A stretch of 64,000 nucleotides of DNA, taken from Amycolatopsis mongoliensis (GTDB lineage Bacteria; Actinomycetota; Actinomycetes; Mycobacteriales; Pseudonocardiaceae). The notes beneath the pieces were generated by a model, which saw only the letters and a program-made list of their open reading frames with translations, was not told the DNA's origin and ran no database searches. Every line of letters begins with the position of its first letter. Positions within the stretch are counted from its first letter, which is position 1. The position numbers and the translations under genes were made by a program. This document shows, piece after piece, positions 53,756 through 63,482 of this stretch. The stretch covers positions 310,001 through 374,000 of the forward strand of contig NZ_CP127295.1 in NCBI RefSeq assembly GCF_030285665.1. The letters run 5' to 3'.

Positions 53756-55870
53756 GTGTCGGAACCTCGGGTCAGACGGGCCGAGATCGCCATCGAACAA
53801 GCCCACGTCGATCGCGTGTACACCCGTCTGGACGAACTGCGCGTCCAAGCCGAGGCGATGCGCACCAAGGGCTACGAGATCGGCCAGGGCGCGCAGCGCG
53901 AGGCGATCTTCGAGCAGGCGTCGATGCTGTTCGAGCGCGACATGATGGTCTACCACGCGAACCAGACGCTCCAGTCGCTCGACGCCGAGTACGAGGGGCT
54001 CGTCTTCGGCCGGCTCGACCACCTCGACACCGAGCGCGTGTACGTCGGCAGGCTCGGCATCCGCGACGCCGAGTTCGACAACCTCGTCACGGACTGGCGC
54101 GCGCCGGCCGCGGCCGCGTTCTACCAGGCCACGGCCGAGGAGCCGATGGAGGTCGTGCGGCGGCGCGTGATCCGCTGCTCCGGCCAGAACGTCCTGGACG
54201 TCGACGACGACGTGCTGATCGCCGACGCCGTGCCCGAGGACATGCAGATCGTCGGCGAAGGCGCGCTGATGGCCGCGCTGGGCCGCTCGCGCGGCGAGAA
54301 GATGCGCGACATCGTCGCGACCATCCAGAAGGAGCAGGACGAGGTGATCCGGGCGCCGTGGCGCGGGGTCACCGAGATCACCGGCGGCCCGGGTACCGGC
54401 AAGACCGCGGTCGCCCTGCACCGCGCGGCCTACCTGCTCTACCGCTACCGCCGTCAGCTCGGCGGCGCCGGGGTGCTGGTGATCGGGCCGTCCGGGGTGT
54501 TCACCAGCTACATCTCGCGCGTCCTCCCCTCGATGGGTGAGACGAACGTCGAACTGCGCGCGCTCGGCGAGGTCCTCGACGGCCTGGAGGCGACGCGGCA
54601 GGACGCGGCGCCGCTGGCCGCGATCAAGGGGTCGCTGCGGATGCGGAAGATCCTGCTGCGGGCGCTGCGGGACACCCCGCCGGAGGCGCCCGAGGAGATG
54701 CGGATCGTCTACCGCGGCGAGGTCCTCAGGCTGAACGCGCGCGAGCTCGAGAAGGTGCGCCGCAAGGCCCACACGCAGGGCGCGCCGCCGAACCGGTCGC
54801 GGATCCGGGCGGCGGAGCTGCTGCTCGACGCCCTGGCGGCGAAGGCCGAGGAGTACGCGAAGGCCGACGGCAAGCCGTTCGACCGCGCGGAGCTGATCAC
54901 CGACCTGGGCGAGCGGATCGACTTCCACCGGTTCCTCGTCGTGTGGTGGCCGGTGCTGTACCCGGCGCAGATCCTGAAGTGGCTGGGCGAGGAGAAGCGG
55001 CTCGCGTCGGTGGCGAAGGGCGTCCTGAACCGGCAGGAGATCTCGCTGCTGGCGGCGGACTTCGCGGACCGGTCGCGGGGCTGGTCGATCGCCGACGTCG
55101 CCCTGCTCGACGAGCTGCGCGTGCTGATCGGGCCGCCGCCGAAGCGCAAGCGCCGCCAGGTGATCGAGGTGGAGCCGCAGCGGTCCGGCGGTGCCCCGAC
55201 CCGGCCCGAGCACTACGACGAGTACTCGCATGTGGTCGTCGACGAGTCGCAGGACCTCTCGCCGATGCAGTGGCGGATGGTCGGCCGGCGCGGGAAGTAC
55301 GCGAGCTGGACGGTCGTCGGCGACCCGGTGCAGAGCTCGTGGCCGGACCCGGCGGAAGCGGCCCAGGCGCGCGACCAGGCGTTCGGGGTGAAGACGGCCC
55401 GGCGGCGGTTCACGCTGCGGACGAACTACCGGAACTCGGCGGAGATCTTCGACCTGGCGGCGAAGGTGGTGGCCGGGCACGCGGAGTCGGGCGAGCTGCC
55501 GGTGGCCGTGCGCAAGACGGGCGTGGAGCCGGAGGTCCGCCCGCTGGAGGCGGCGGGCCTGGCGTCCGCGACGCAGGCGGCGGTGAAGGAGCTGCTGGGC
55601 GCGGTCGAGGGCACGGTCGGCGTCATCACGGCGATGGACCGGGTGCCGGACGTCGCGGGCTGGGTGTCGGGACACGCGGACGAACGGCTCAAGGTCGTCG
55701 GCAGCCTGGATTCGAAGGGCCTGGAGTACGACGCGGTGGTGCTCGTCGAGCCCAACGACCTCATCACGGAGTCGACGACCGGGCGGCGCGTGCTGTACGT
55801 GGCGCTGACCCGGGCGACGCAGCAGCTGATCGTGCTGGCCTCGAACCCGGACTGGATCCCGGCGGGCTGA
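53756..55870 (+). CDS. helD: HelD-like RNA polymerase-associated ATPase (class II)
   Basis: 704 residues from the GTG at 53756; AAGGAG at 53743-53748 is well placed. An N-terminal coiled-coil region (AEIAIEQAHVDRVYTRLDEL) is followed by a UvrD-like helicase core: Walker A GGPGTGKTAVA near 215, Walker B VVVDESQDLSP near 495, motif IV/VI segments (FTLRTNYRNSAEIF, YVALTRATQQLI). HelD clears stalled RNA polymerase from DNA, and HelR variants give rifampicin tolerance. No rifampicin-associated element is recognisable upstream. TAGAGT at 53704-53709 may be the -10. Confidence 0.88.
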   Translation: MSEPRVRRAEIAIEQAHVDRVYTRLDELRVQAEAMRTKGYEIGQGAQREAIFEQASMLFERDMMVYHANQTLQSLDAEYEGLVFGRLDHLDTERVYVGRLGIRDAEFDNLVTDWRAPAAAAFYQATAEEPMEVVRRRVIRCSGQNVLDVDDDVLIADAVPEDMQIVGEGALMAALGRSRGEKMRDIVATIQKEQDEVIRAPWRGVTEITGGPGTGKTAVALHRAAYLLYRYRRQLGGAGVLVIGPSGVFTSYISRVLPSMGETNVELRALGEVLDGLEATRQDAAPLAAIKGSLRMRKILLRALRDTPPEAPEEMRIVYRGEVLRLNARELEKVRRKAHTQGAPPNRSRIRAAELLLDALAAKAEEYAKADGKPFDRAELITDLGERIDFHRFLVVWWPVLYPAQILKWLGEEKRLASVAKGVLNRQEISLLAADFADRSRGWSIADVALLDELRVLIGPPPKRKRRQVIEVEPQRSGGAPTRPEHYDEYSHVVVDESQDLSPMQWRMVGRRGKYASWTVVGDPVQSSWPDPAEAAQARDQAFGVKTARRRFTLRTNYRNSAEIFDLAAKVVAGHAESGELPVAVRKTGVEPEVRPLEAAGLASATQAAVKELLGAVEGTVGVITAMDRVPDVAGWVSGHADERLKVVGSLDSKGLEYDAVVLVEPNDLITESTTGRRVLYVALTRATQQLIVLASNPDWIPAG

Positions 55871-55922
55871 CCCGGACGGTCGGCTCACGTACCCAGACGG
55901 TCGGGTCGCCTACCCGGACGTT

Positions 55923-55969
55923 GTGAATGACTCATTCATGTCGTCAGACGAGGTGAATGAGTCATTCAC
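55923..55969. terminator. Palindrome of the GTGAATGACTCATTC family (copy 2)
   Basis: Perfect arms GTGAATGACTCATTCA (55923-55938) and its complement (55954-55969). The 15-nt loop contains a second small palindrome, TCGTC-A-GACGA. First of five hairpins in the 290-bp gap between convergent genes. Confidence 0.68.
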
Positions 55970-55985
55970 GGCCTTCCCGGGCACG

Positions 55986-56046
55986 CTGAAGGGCCCCTTC
56001 GAGGGGCGGGAGGCAGGGTTCCCGTGCCCTTGAAGGGGCCCTTCAG
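55986..56046. terminator. Palindrome with arms CTGAAGGGCCCCTTC
   Basis: Perfect 15-bp arms (55986-56000 and 56032-56046) around 31 nt that still partly pair. Each arm is near-palindromic itself (GAAGGGCCCCTTC). Second hairpin of the same gap. Confidence 0.62.
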
Positions 56047-56066
56047 ACCCCCGGTGAAAGAAACGT

Positions 56067-56143
56067 CTCTCGGACGGAACGCGTCCGAGAGCATGTCTAC
56101 TGGACAAAAGTTGTTCGGTGTCCGCGCACCGGCACCGAACAAC
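56067..56143. terminator. Two more hairpins in the same gap
   Basis: CTCTCGGACG/CGTCCGAGAG (56067-56076, 56082-56091; loop GAACG) and GTTGTTCGGTG/CACCGAACAAC (56110-56120, 56133-56143). A further CGAACAAC lies at 56149-56156. These stems precede the 3' end of the minus-strand WD40 gene (56160) and probably complete a multi-hairpin terminator. Confidence 0.55.
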
Positions 56144-56159
56144 AACGCCGAACAACTCG

Positions 56160-59100
56160 TCAGGGGCAGGGCGGCCCGTAGTCGATGCCGGGTAGGTTCG
56201 CCGACCACTCCGCCTCGGTGATCCGGGGCGCCGCGACCGCGCAGATCCTCGCCGTCGCCCGGCCGGAGTCGGTCTCGGCGAACCGGACCGTGCCGTCCGC
56301 GACCGTGGCCACCAGCGTATGGCCGTCCGGTGCGTACTGCACGGCGTAGACCCGGTCGGCCTCCTCGGGCAGCACCGCGTACGGCTCGCGCCGGGCCACG
56401 TCCCACAGCCGGATCGTGCGGTCGTAGCTGCCGGACGCCAACACGCTGCCGTCGCCGCTGAACGACACCGACATGACGATGTCGGCGTGCCCGGCGAGGA
56501 CCGCCGACACGTGCGCGGCGGCGGGGTCGCCGACGTCCCACAGGCGGATCATGCGGTCGGCGCCGGCGGTCGCCAGCGTCCGGCCGTCCGGGCTGAAGGC
56601 GACCGAGAAGATCGTGTCGGTGTGCCCTTCGAGCTTCGAGAGCGGCCGCGGGGCCCGGGGCGCCGAGACGTCCCACAGCCGCGCGGTGTGGTCCCAGCCC
56701 GCGCTCGCCAGGGTCCGGCCGTCCGGGCTGAAGGCGAGCGTGTGGACGTCGTCATCGTGGCCGGCCAGCTTGGCGATCTCCACCGGGCGGAGACGGTCGG
56801 CGAGGTCCCAGAGCCGGACCGTGTGGCCGTCGCCCGCGGTGGCGAGCACCTTGCCGTCGGGGCTGAACGCGACCGCGTCGATGTCGTCGTGCGGCCGGGA
56901 GAACACCACCGGCGGCCCGGGGTGGGCGGGGTCGGTGAGGTCCCGCAGCGTCATCGTGTGGTCCCAGCTGCCGGTGGCCAGCGTCCGGCCGTCCGGGCTG
57001 ATCGCGACGCCGCAGACGGCGTTGCCGAAGCCGCCGACGGTGGCGATCGTCCTGGGCGCGCCCGGGTCGGCGAGGTCGCGCAACCGCACCGCCTCGTCGT
57101 AGCCGCCGGTGGCGAGCACGCCGCGGCCGAACGCGGCGTGGCACGCCTGGGCCGTGTGGGCGGGCAGCGCCGGGCCAGGCAGGTCCCAGAGCCGGGCGCT
57201 CTGGTCGTCGCTGGCCGTGGCGAGGGTGCGGCCGTCGCGGGTGAACACCGCGGAGCCGACCGCGCCGGTGTGCCCGGGCAGCGACGAGAGCTCGCGCGGC
57301 TGCCGGGGGTCGGCGACGTCCCACAGCCGCGCGGTGCGGTCGAACCCGGTCGTGGCCAGGGTGTGCCCGCCGGGGCCGAACGCGACCGACCGCACGATCG
57401 CCTTGTGCGCGCCGAGCGACGACAGCTGCGCCGGCGCGGCCGGGTCGGCGACGTCCCAGAGGCGTGCGGTCTCGTCGGCGCTCGCGGTGGCGAGGGTGCG
57501 GCCGTCCGGGCTGAAGGCGACCGAGTGGACGACGTCGGTGTGCCCGGTCGCGACACCGAGCTGACGCCGCGAGGCGACGTCCCAGACGCGCGCGGTCTTG
57601 TCGGCCGACGCGGAGGCGAGCAGCCTGCCGTCCGGGCTGAAGGCGAGGTTGTTGACGTACGACGTGTGCCCGGTCAGCTCCCCCGCCGGCCGCGGGTGGG
57701 CGGGGTCGGTGGTGTCGTACAGCCGGAGCGTGCCGGTGACGTCGCCGGTCGCCAGCAGCGGCCCCACCGGGCTGAACGCGACCGCGTACGCCTTGCCTTC
57801 GTGCTGCTCGACGAGCACGCCGTGCCCCGGCCGCGCGGGGTCGCTGACGTCCCAGACCCGTGCGGTGCCGTCGAAACCCGCGGTGGCGACGGTCCGGCCG
57901 TCGGCGCTGAAGGCCACGTTGTTGACGTTGCCGGTGTGCCCGGCGAGAACGCCGAGCGGCACCGGGTGGTGCGGGTCGTGGACGTCCCACAGGCGCGCCG
58001 TGCCGTCCCAGCTGGCCGTCACGAGAACCCGGCCGTCCGGGCGGAGGGCGACGGTGTTGACCCGGCCGGTGTGCCCGGTGACGCGGGTCGAGTACGGCGT
58101 CGCGAACATGCCGAGCACGCTGCTGCGCGCGTCCGCGCTCGGGTCGAGCCGGTACGCGGCGAGCGCGAGCTGCGCGGCCAGCGCGGGGTTGGTGGCGCGC
58201 ATGGCCAGCGCCTGGCCGGCGACCTTCTGGGCGAGCGCGCTGTTGCGCTGGCCGGTGGCCGTGTTCTCGGCGCGCACGGCGTACGCGGTGGCCGCGACGG
58301 CGACGACCAGCAGCACGGCGAGCAGCGCGACGAGCTGCCGCAGCCGCCGCGTGCGACGGCGGTCGCGCTCCTGCTCGGCGTGCTCGACGGCGAGGCTGGC
58401 GTCGAGGAACCGCCGTTCCCGCTGGGAAAGCGCGGTGTCCTGGCGCGCGGCCCACTCCCGCGCGATGCCCAGCCGGGTGCCGCGGTAGAGCCAGCCGGGA
58501 TCCTCGTCGACGGACTCCCAGGCGTCGGTCGCCTCGGTGAGCTGCCGGTGCACGCGCAGGCCTTCGCGGTCCTCGGTGAGCCATTCGCGCAGCCGAGGCC
58601 AGCCGCGGATGAGGGCCTCGTGGGCGATCTCGATCCCGGTGTCGTCGAGGGTGACCAGCCGCGCCGCGGCCAGCTCGCCGAGCACGACGGCGGTGTCCTC
58701 GTCGTCGGTGTCGAGCTCGGCGCGGCTGATCCGGCGCTTGGTGTCTTCGGTGCCCTCGCCGAGGGCGGTCATCCGGAGGAAGATCTGCCGCGCCAGCCGC
58801 TGCTGACGCGCCGAGAACGTCGCGAAGGTGCGTTCCGACGTCTGCGCCACCGACCGCTCGATGCCGCCGGTGGACTCGTACCCGGCCAGGGTGAGCGTGG
58901 TGCCGCGGCGCCGCCGCCACGTTTCGAGGAGCGCGTGCGAGAGCAGCGGCAGCACGCCGGGCTGGCCGGTGGCGTCCGCGACGAGCCGCGAGACCAGGGC
59001 GTTTTCGACGCGGTACCCGGCGTCGACGGCCGGCCGGGAGATCGCCTGCCGGAGCTCCTCAGTGGTCATCGGGCCGACGAGGACCTGCGCGTCCTGCATG

Positions 59101-60005
59101 GCTTCCGCGAGGTCGGCGTGCCGCGCGCAGTGGGTGTAGAAGTCGGTGCGGATGCCGAGGACGACCCGGGTCCGGCTGCCCGGCTCGGTGGTCGCGGTGA
59201 CGAGCGCGCCGAGGAACTGCGCGCGCTCCTGCTGGTCCTGGCAGAGGGTGAAGACCTCTTCGAACTGGTCGACGACCACGACGACGTCCGTGTCGTCAGT
59301 GTTGCCAGTGTTGCCAGTGTTGTCCAAGTCAGCCAGCTGCCGGGCGGCGAGCCCGAGGTTGCGCGGGTGCGCGGCGAAGTCGTCGAGCAGCGCGCCCGGC
59401 GCGAGGCCGAGCGCGGCGGCGAACTTGACGGCGCACTCCTGCAGCGGCCGGGCGCCCGGGGTGAGCAGCACGACCGGGTCCTTCACCGACGGCAGCAGGC
59501 CGGCCCGCAGCAACGAGGACTTCCCCGAACCGGACGCGCCGAGCACGGCGAGAAAACGCTGTCTCGAAAGCCGGCCGACGAGCTTTCCGACCAGCCGTTC
59601 CCGGCCGAAGAATCGGCTCGCGTCGCCGGGTCCGAATGCGCCCAGCCCGACGTACGGCGGCCTTTCCCCGGTTTCCGGCTCGGGTGGTGAATTGTCGCCG
59701 TCCCGGCGCGAGCCGTCGGCGACGGCGTGCCAGCGCTCTTCCCATTCGCCGGGAACCCCGCCACAGGCCCGGACGTAGGCCAAGGTCACGGCCAGGCTGG
59801 GGAGTTTCCGCCCGCCGGCGGCCTCCGAAAGCGTCCCGGCCGAGTAGTGCGCGCGCCGGCCGAGCTCGCGGTACGTCGGATTTCCGGCGCTCTCGCGCAA
59901 ACGCCGGAGATCGGCGGCGAATTCGGTCAGCGGGTCGTCCCCGGGATCCAAGGGTCGCTCCGGACGCGGCACCCCGTCCTCCCTTTTCCGCTGGTTTCTC
60001 CCCAA
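56160..60005 (-). CDS. HTH - nSTAND NTPase - transmembrane - WD40 protein
   Basis: 1281 residues. Order: XRE-like helix-turn-helix (about 25-95, YRELGRRAHYSAGTLSEAAG); nSTAND1 NTPase with Walker A GASGSGKSS at 156-164 and Walker B VVVVVDQFEEVF at 241-252; one membrane helix (about 556-577); then 14 WD40-like repeats (about 635-1250; two seven-bladed propellers) with the LATASADETARLWDV pattern. A 9-bp triple repeat in the DNA (59297-59323) encodes TGNTGNT just before Walker B. STAND proteins act as signal switches; the target here is unknown. Closely related proteins are often multicopy in actinomycetes. Confidence 0.9.
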   Translation of the reverse strand: MGRNQRKREDGVPRPERPLDPGDDPLTEFAADLRRLRESAGNPTYRELGRRAHYSAGTLSEAAGGRKLPSLAVTLAYVRACGGVPGEWEERWHAVADGSRRDGDNSPPEPETGERPPYVGLGAFGPGDASRFFGRERLVGKLVGRLSRQRFLAVLGASGSGKSSLLRAGLLPSVKDPVVLLTPGARPLQECAVKFAAALGLAPGALLDDFAAHPRNLGLAARQLADLDNTGNTGNTDDTDVVVVVDQFEEVFTLCQDQQERAQFLGALVTATTEPGSRTRVVLGIRTDFYTHCARHADLAEAMQDAQVLVGPMTTEELRQAISRPAVDAGYRVENALVSRLVADATGQPGVLPLLSHALLETWRRRRGTTLTLAGYESTGGIERSVAQTSERTFATFSARQQRLARQIFLRMTALGEGTEDTKRRISRAELDTDDEDTAVVLGELAAARLVTLDDTGIEIAHEALIRGWPRLREWLTEDREGLRVHRQLTEATDAWESVDEDPGWLYRGTRLGIAREWAARQDTALSQRERRFLDASLAVEHAEQERDRRRTRRLRQLVALLAVLLVVAVAATAYAVRAENTATGQRNSALAQKVAGQALAMRATNPALAAQLALAAYRLDPSADARSSVLGMFATPYSTRVTGHTGRVNTVALRPDGRVLVTASWDGTARLWDVHDPHHPVPLGVLAGHTGNVNNVAFSADGRTVATAGFDGTARVWDVSDPARPGHGVLVEQHEGKAYAVAFSPVGPLLATGDVTGTLRLYDTTDPAHPRPAGELTGHTSYVNNLAFSPDGRLLASASADKTARVWDVASRRQLGVATGHTDVVHSVAFSPDGRTLATASADETARLWDVADPAAPAQLSSLGAHKAIVRSVAFGPGGHTLATTGFDRTARLWDVADPRQPRELSSLPGHTGAVGSAVFTRDGRTLATASDDQSARLWDLPGPALPAHTAQACHAAFGRGVLATGGYDEAVRLRDLADPGAPRTIATVGGFGNAVCGVAISPDGRTLATGSWDHTMTLRDLTDPAHPGPPVVFSRPHDDIDAVAFSPDGKVLATAGDGHTVRLWDLADRLRPVEIAKLAGHDDDVHTLAFSPDGRTLASAGWDHTARLWDVSAPRAPRPLSKLEGHTDTIFSVAFSPDGRTLATAGADRMIRLWDVGDPAAAHVSAVLAGHADIVMSVSFSGDGSVLASGSYDRTIRLWDVARREPYAVLPEEADRVYAVQYAPDGHTLVATVADGTVRFAETDSGRATARICAVAAPRITEAEWSANLPGIDYGPPCP

Positions 60006-60027
60006 CCGTATCGGGTGCCGCGCCGGG

Positions 60028-60486
60028 TCAGGGCGCGTTCGGCGAATCCAGCGCGCGTCGGACGGCTTCGCGGTCGACGCCGAGTTCGGCGAGCAGGTCG
60101 GCGGCCGGGTCGGGCGGGGGCACCGTCAGCAGCGCCCGCAGCAGTCCGGCGGGCTCCCTCGGCTTGGCTTTGTTGACGGCCGCGCGCGCGTTCGAGGTCA
60201 ACGCGCCCGGGGACAGCCGTCCGCGCTTCACCGGGACGGCCGCCGGCCGCAGCCCTTCCACCTCGATGCCGAGGGCCGCCAGCGCCACCCGGTCGAGCCG
60301 GTCGAGGGCGGCGCGCGCCTCGTCGAGGTTCTTCCCGAGGGCCCGGGCACTGCCCGGGTCGTGCAGGAGGCCGAGCAGCAGGTGCTCGGTGCCCAGGCGC
60401 CGGTCGCCACGGCGGCGGGACTCCTCCAGGGCCGCCGTCACGACGACGGCGAACGGGCTCTTGGCGATCAGCCGGTCGAGCACCAC
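60028..60486 (-). CDS. Clp_N-domain protein (ClpC N-terminal-like), no ATPase
   Basis: 152 residues. Two Clp_N repeats: FAVVVTAALEESRRRG with LGTEHLLLGLLHDPGS, and LTSNARAAVNKAKPREP with AGLLRALLTVPPPDP. There is no AAA+ module, so it is an isolated adaptor-like domain. It follows a tiny helix-turn-helix gene by 4 bp and is likely co-regulated. In full ClpC these repeats bind adaptors and substrates; what this one does is not known. Confidence 0.85.
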   Translation of the reverse strand: MVLDRLIAKSPFAVVVTAALEESRRRGDRRLGTEHLLLGLLHDPGSARALGKNLDEARAALDRLDRVALAALGIEVEGLRPAAVPVKRGRLSPGALTSNARAAVNKAKPREPAGLLRALLTVPPPDPAADLLAELGVDREAVRRALDSPNAP

Positions 60487-60490
60487 GGCC

Positions 60491-60694
60491 TCACTTCCCG
60501 TACTTCGCGTGCACGGACTGGCGGGCGACGCCGAGGGCGTCCCCGATCTGCTCCCACGACCAGCCGCGCTCCCTCGCGTGCGCGACGGCGGCCGCCTCGA
60601 CCTGCTCGGCGAGCCGGTGCAGCGCGCCGACGGCCCGCAGCGCGACCGCGGGGTCGGTTTCCGAAATCCGCCCCGAAAGCTCTTCCGCTTCCAT
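60491..60694 (-). CDS. Small helix-turn-helix protein
   Basis: 67 residues. The C-terminal half is a helix-turn-helix of the sigma-like/Myb-like type: ERGWSWEQIGDALGVARQSVHAKY. The N-terminal half is a helical dimer region (LRAVGALHRLAEQVEAAAV). Operon leader for the Clp_N gene. Two near-identical GTCAG-N6-CTGAC elements lie directly upstream, over its own promoter and that of the divergent monooxygenase. Confidence 0.85.
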   Translation of the reverse strand: MEAEELSGRISETDPAVALRAVGALHRLAEQVEAAAVAHARERGWSWEQIGDALGVARQSVHAKYGK

Positions 60695-60698
60695 GGCG

Positions 60699-60741
60699 CG
60701 TCAGTCTAGCCTGACAGGGCAGCTGTCAGTTCAAACTGACA
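60699..60741. promoter_or_regulatory. Tandem operator: two GTCAG-N6-CTGAC palindromes
   Basis: Copy 1: CGTCAGTCTAGCCTGACA (60699-60716). Copy 2: TGTCAGTTCAAACTGACA (60724-60741), with 8-bp perfect arms. Centres are 25 bp apart. They lie in the 63-bp gap between the helix-turn-helix gene and the flavin monooxygenase gene and cover both promoters. The small helix-turn-helix protein is the obvious candidate binder. Confidence 0.65.
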
Positions 60742-60757
60742 AACCGAGGAGGGCGTC

Positions 60758-62137
60758 ATGGATGTCGCGGTGATCGGCGCGGGCCCGGTGGGCCTGATGC
60801 TGGCGGCGGAGCTGCGGCTCGGCGGGGCCGGGGTGGTGGTCCTGGACCGGCGGGCCGCGCCGGACGAGCGGCCGCGGGCGAACGGGCTCGGCGGCCGGAT
60901 CGTCGAGCAGCTCGACCACCGGGGGCTGCTGGACCGCTTCCGGGCCGAGGCGGCGTTCGCCGGCCCGTTCCCCGGGTTCCCGTTCGGGCCGGTGCCCCTG
61001 GACTTCCGTGGCCTGGACTCGCCGATGCGCGGGCTGATGCTGCAGCAACCGCGGATGGAGGCCCTGCTGGCCGCCCGCGCGACCGAGCTCGGCGCCGAAA
61101 TCCGGCGCGGGCACGAGCTGCTGGACCTCGGCACGGTCCGGGGCCCGGACGGCCCGTACCGGCTGGAGGCGCGGTACCTCGTCGGCTGCGACGGGGCGCA
61201 CAGCCGGGCGCGCGAGCTGGCCGGGATCGGGTTCCCCGGCACCACCGACGACGAGCTGATGCGGCTGGGGCACTTCCGGGGCGACCTCGCCCTCTTCACG
61301 ACGATGCCGGGCGTCGAGCGCGGCTGGAACCGCCGGCCCGGCGGCCGGGTGCTGGTGACGTCGCTGACGCCGGGCGTCGTGATCGCCGGGGTCCGGGAGG
61401 TGGCGCCGGAGCCGCCCGGGGAGCCGACGCTCGGTGAGTTCCGCGACGCCGTGCGGCGCGTGCTCGGCACCGACCTGCCGCTGGAGGAGCCGCTGTGGCT
61501 GTCGCGGACGGTCAGCTCGGCCCGGCTCGCCGAGCACTACCGCGCCGGGCGCGTGTTCCTGGCCGGCGACGCGGCCCACCTCTTCCCGGCCGGCGGCTCC
61601 TCGCTCAACGTCGGGCTCCTGGACGCGGTCAACCTCGGCTGGAAGCTCGCCGCCGTCGTGCGCGGCGCTTCTCCTGAGAGCCTGCTCGACAGCTACCACG
61701 CGGAACGGCACCCGGTCGCCGCGCGGACGTTGACGCAGACGCGCGTCCAGGCCCTGCTCGACCGGCTCACCGGTGAGGACGGCGACGCGTTGCGGACGCT
61801 CTTCGGCGAGCTCGCGGCGCTTCCCCAGGCGACGCGGCACCTCGCCGGGCTGCTGCGGGACTCCGACGAGCTGCCGTACGTCCCCGACCTGCCGCTCACC
61901 GTCGGCGGCCGCGCCACCCGCGTGGCCGAGGTCATGCGCGCGGCGCGTCCGGTGCTGTTCGACTTCGCCGACCGCGCCGACCTGCGGGAAGCCGCCGGCC
62001 CGGACGTGAAGATCGTCACGGCGGGCTGCCCGGACGCCCCGGCCGACGCCCTGTTCGTGCGTCCGGACGGCGTCGTCGTGTTCAGCGGGGACGATCCGGC
62101 GGCGTTGCGGGAAGCAATGACGGCACCGGGGCGTTGA
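60758..62137 (+). CDS. FAD-dependent aromatic monooxygenase (class A hydroxylase)
   Basis: 459 residues starting [20 protein letters not shown]. Motifs in order: GxGxxG (6-12), the DG motif [17 protein letters not shown] near 146, and the GD motif [19 protein letters not shown] near 270. A thioredoxin-like C-terminal domain (from about 395, [17 protein letters not shown]) places it with PgaE/RdmE or MhpA-type phenol hydroxylases. GGAGGGCG precedes the ATG. Controlled by the tandem operator shared with the helix-turn-helix gene. Substrate unknown; possible detoxification or secondary metabolism. Confidence 0.9.
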   Translation: MDVAVIGAGPVGLMLAAELRLGGAGVVVLDRRAAPDERPRANGLGGRIVEQLDHRGLLDRFRAEAAFAGPFPGFPFGPVPLDFRGLDSPMRGLMLQQPRMEALLAARATELGAEIRRGHELLDLGTVRGPDGPYRLEARYLVGCDGAHSRARELAGIGFPGTTDDELMRLGHFRGDLALFTTMPGVERGWNRRPGGRVLVTSLTPGVVIAGVREVAPEPPGEPTLGEFRDAVRRVLGTDLPLEEPLWLSRTVSSARLAEHYRAGRVFLAGDAAHLFPAGGSSLNVGLLDAVNLGWKLAAVVRGASPESLLDSYHAERHPVAARTLTQTRVQALLDRLTGEDGDALRTLFGELAALPQATRHLAGLLRDSDELPYVPDLPLTVGGRATRVAEVMRAARPVLFDFADRADLREAAGPDVKIVTAGCPDAPADALFVRPDGVVVFSGDDPAALREAMTAPGR

Positions 62138-62145
62138 CCCCGGTT

Positions 62146-63138
<993 letters not shown>

Positions 63139-63149
63139 CGTGATCCGAC

Positions 63150-63274
63150 GGTCGGCACGCGTGATCGAAGGGTCGACACGCGTGATTGGACGGACGACAC
63201 GGCGCGGCCTACCCTGCTGCGGCGTGTCGACCCTCTGATCACGCGTGTCGGCCTCCTGATCACGCGTGCCGACC
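63150..63274. repeat. Three-tier inverted repeat array of a 16-bp unit
   Basis: Left side carries GGTCGGCACGCGTGATC (63150-63166), GGTCGACACGCGTGAT (63171-63186) and CGACACG (63195-63201). The right side has the mirror series CGTGTCG (63223-63229), ATCACGCGTGTCGG (63238-63251) and GATCACGCGTGCCGACC (63258-63274). So a GTCGACACGCGTGATC-like unit occurs 2-3 times in each direction and folds into one long stem. Likely terminator of the LLM gene and mobile-like repeat. Confidence 0.65.
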
Positions 63275-63319
63275 CTCCGGACACACGGGAATGGGCAGCT
63301 CCGCGCAGCCGAGGAACGA

Positions 63320-63348
63320 GTCCCGCATCCGGGACGGGATTTTCTTTT
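63320..63348 (+). terminator. Rho-independent terminator
   Basis: GTCCCG-CATC-CGGGAC hairpin (63320-63335) followed by GGGA and the T-rich run TTTTCTTTT (63340-63348). This is one of the few classical T-tailed terminators in the window. It insulates the mce operon from upstream reading. The remaining stretch 63349-63604 holds a possible TTGACA (63355-63360) and the operator-like site at 63467. Confidence 0.7.
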
Positions 63349-63466
63349 CCATCTTTGACAACAAGATCCGGTCCGTTTGTCAGCGCCGGACAAGAAATGC
63401 GCGGTTACCAGCCCGTGACCGCGTGATCCTGCTCAAGTTCTTGTCTCCCAGCAGGGCCGTGGTTAG

Positions 63467-63482
63467 CGTACCGACCAGTAGG
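63467..63482. promoter_or_regulatory. Operator-like site upstream of the mce permease
   Basis: CGTACCGACCAGTAGG shares 12 of 16 positions with CCTACTTTCCAGTAGG at 13983-13998 before the acyl-CoA reductase. It lies 122 bp upstream of the YrbE ATG. A common lipid-related regulator is possible but not shown. Confidence 0.35.

Noticed and set aside
53075..55888. A 937-codon minus-strand frame covering HelD and joining rsmD
   Set aside because: Its last 185 residues are rsmD itself; the rest is antisense of the HelD gene and crosses the divergent promoter.
56319..59690. A 1123-codon open frame on the plus strand opposite the WD40 gene
   Set aside because: GC-rich third positions leave the antisense frame open. 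The minus-strand frame has recognisable domains; this one is only Arg/Gly/Val-rich sequence.
63150..63274. CRISPR array
   Set aside because: The units are inverted and of unequal spacing with no constant-length spacers and no cas genes.
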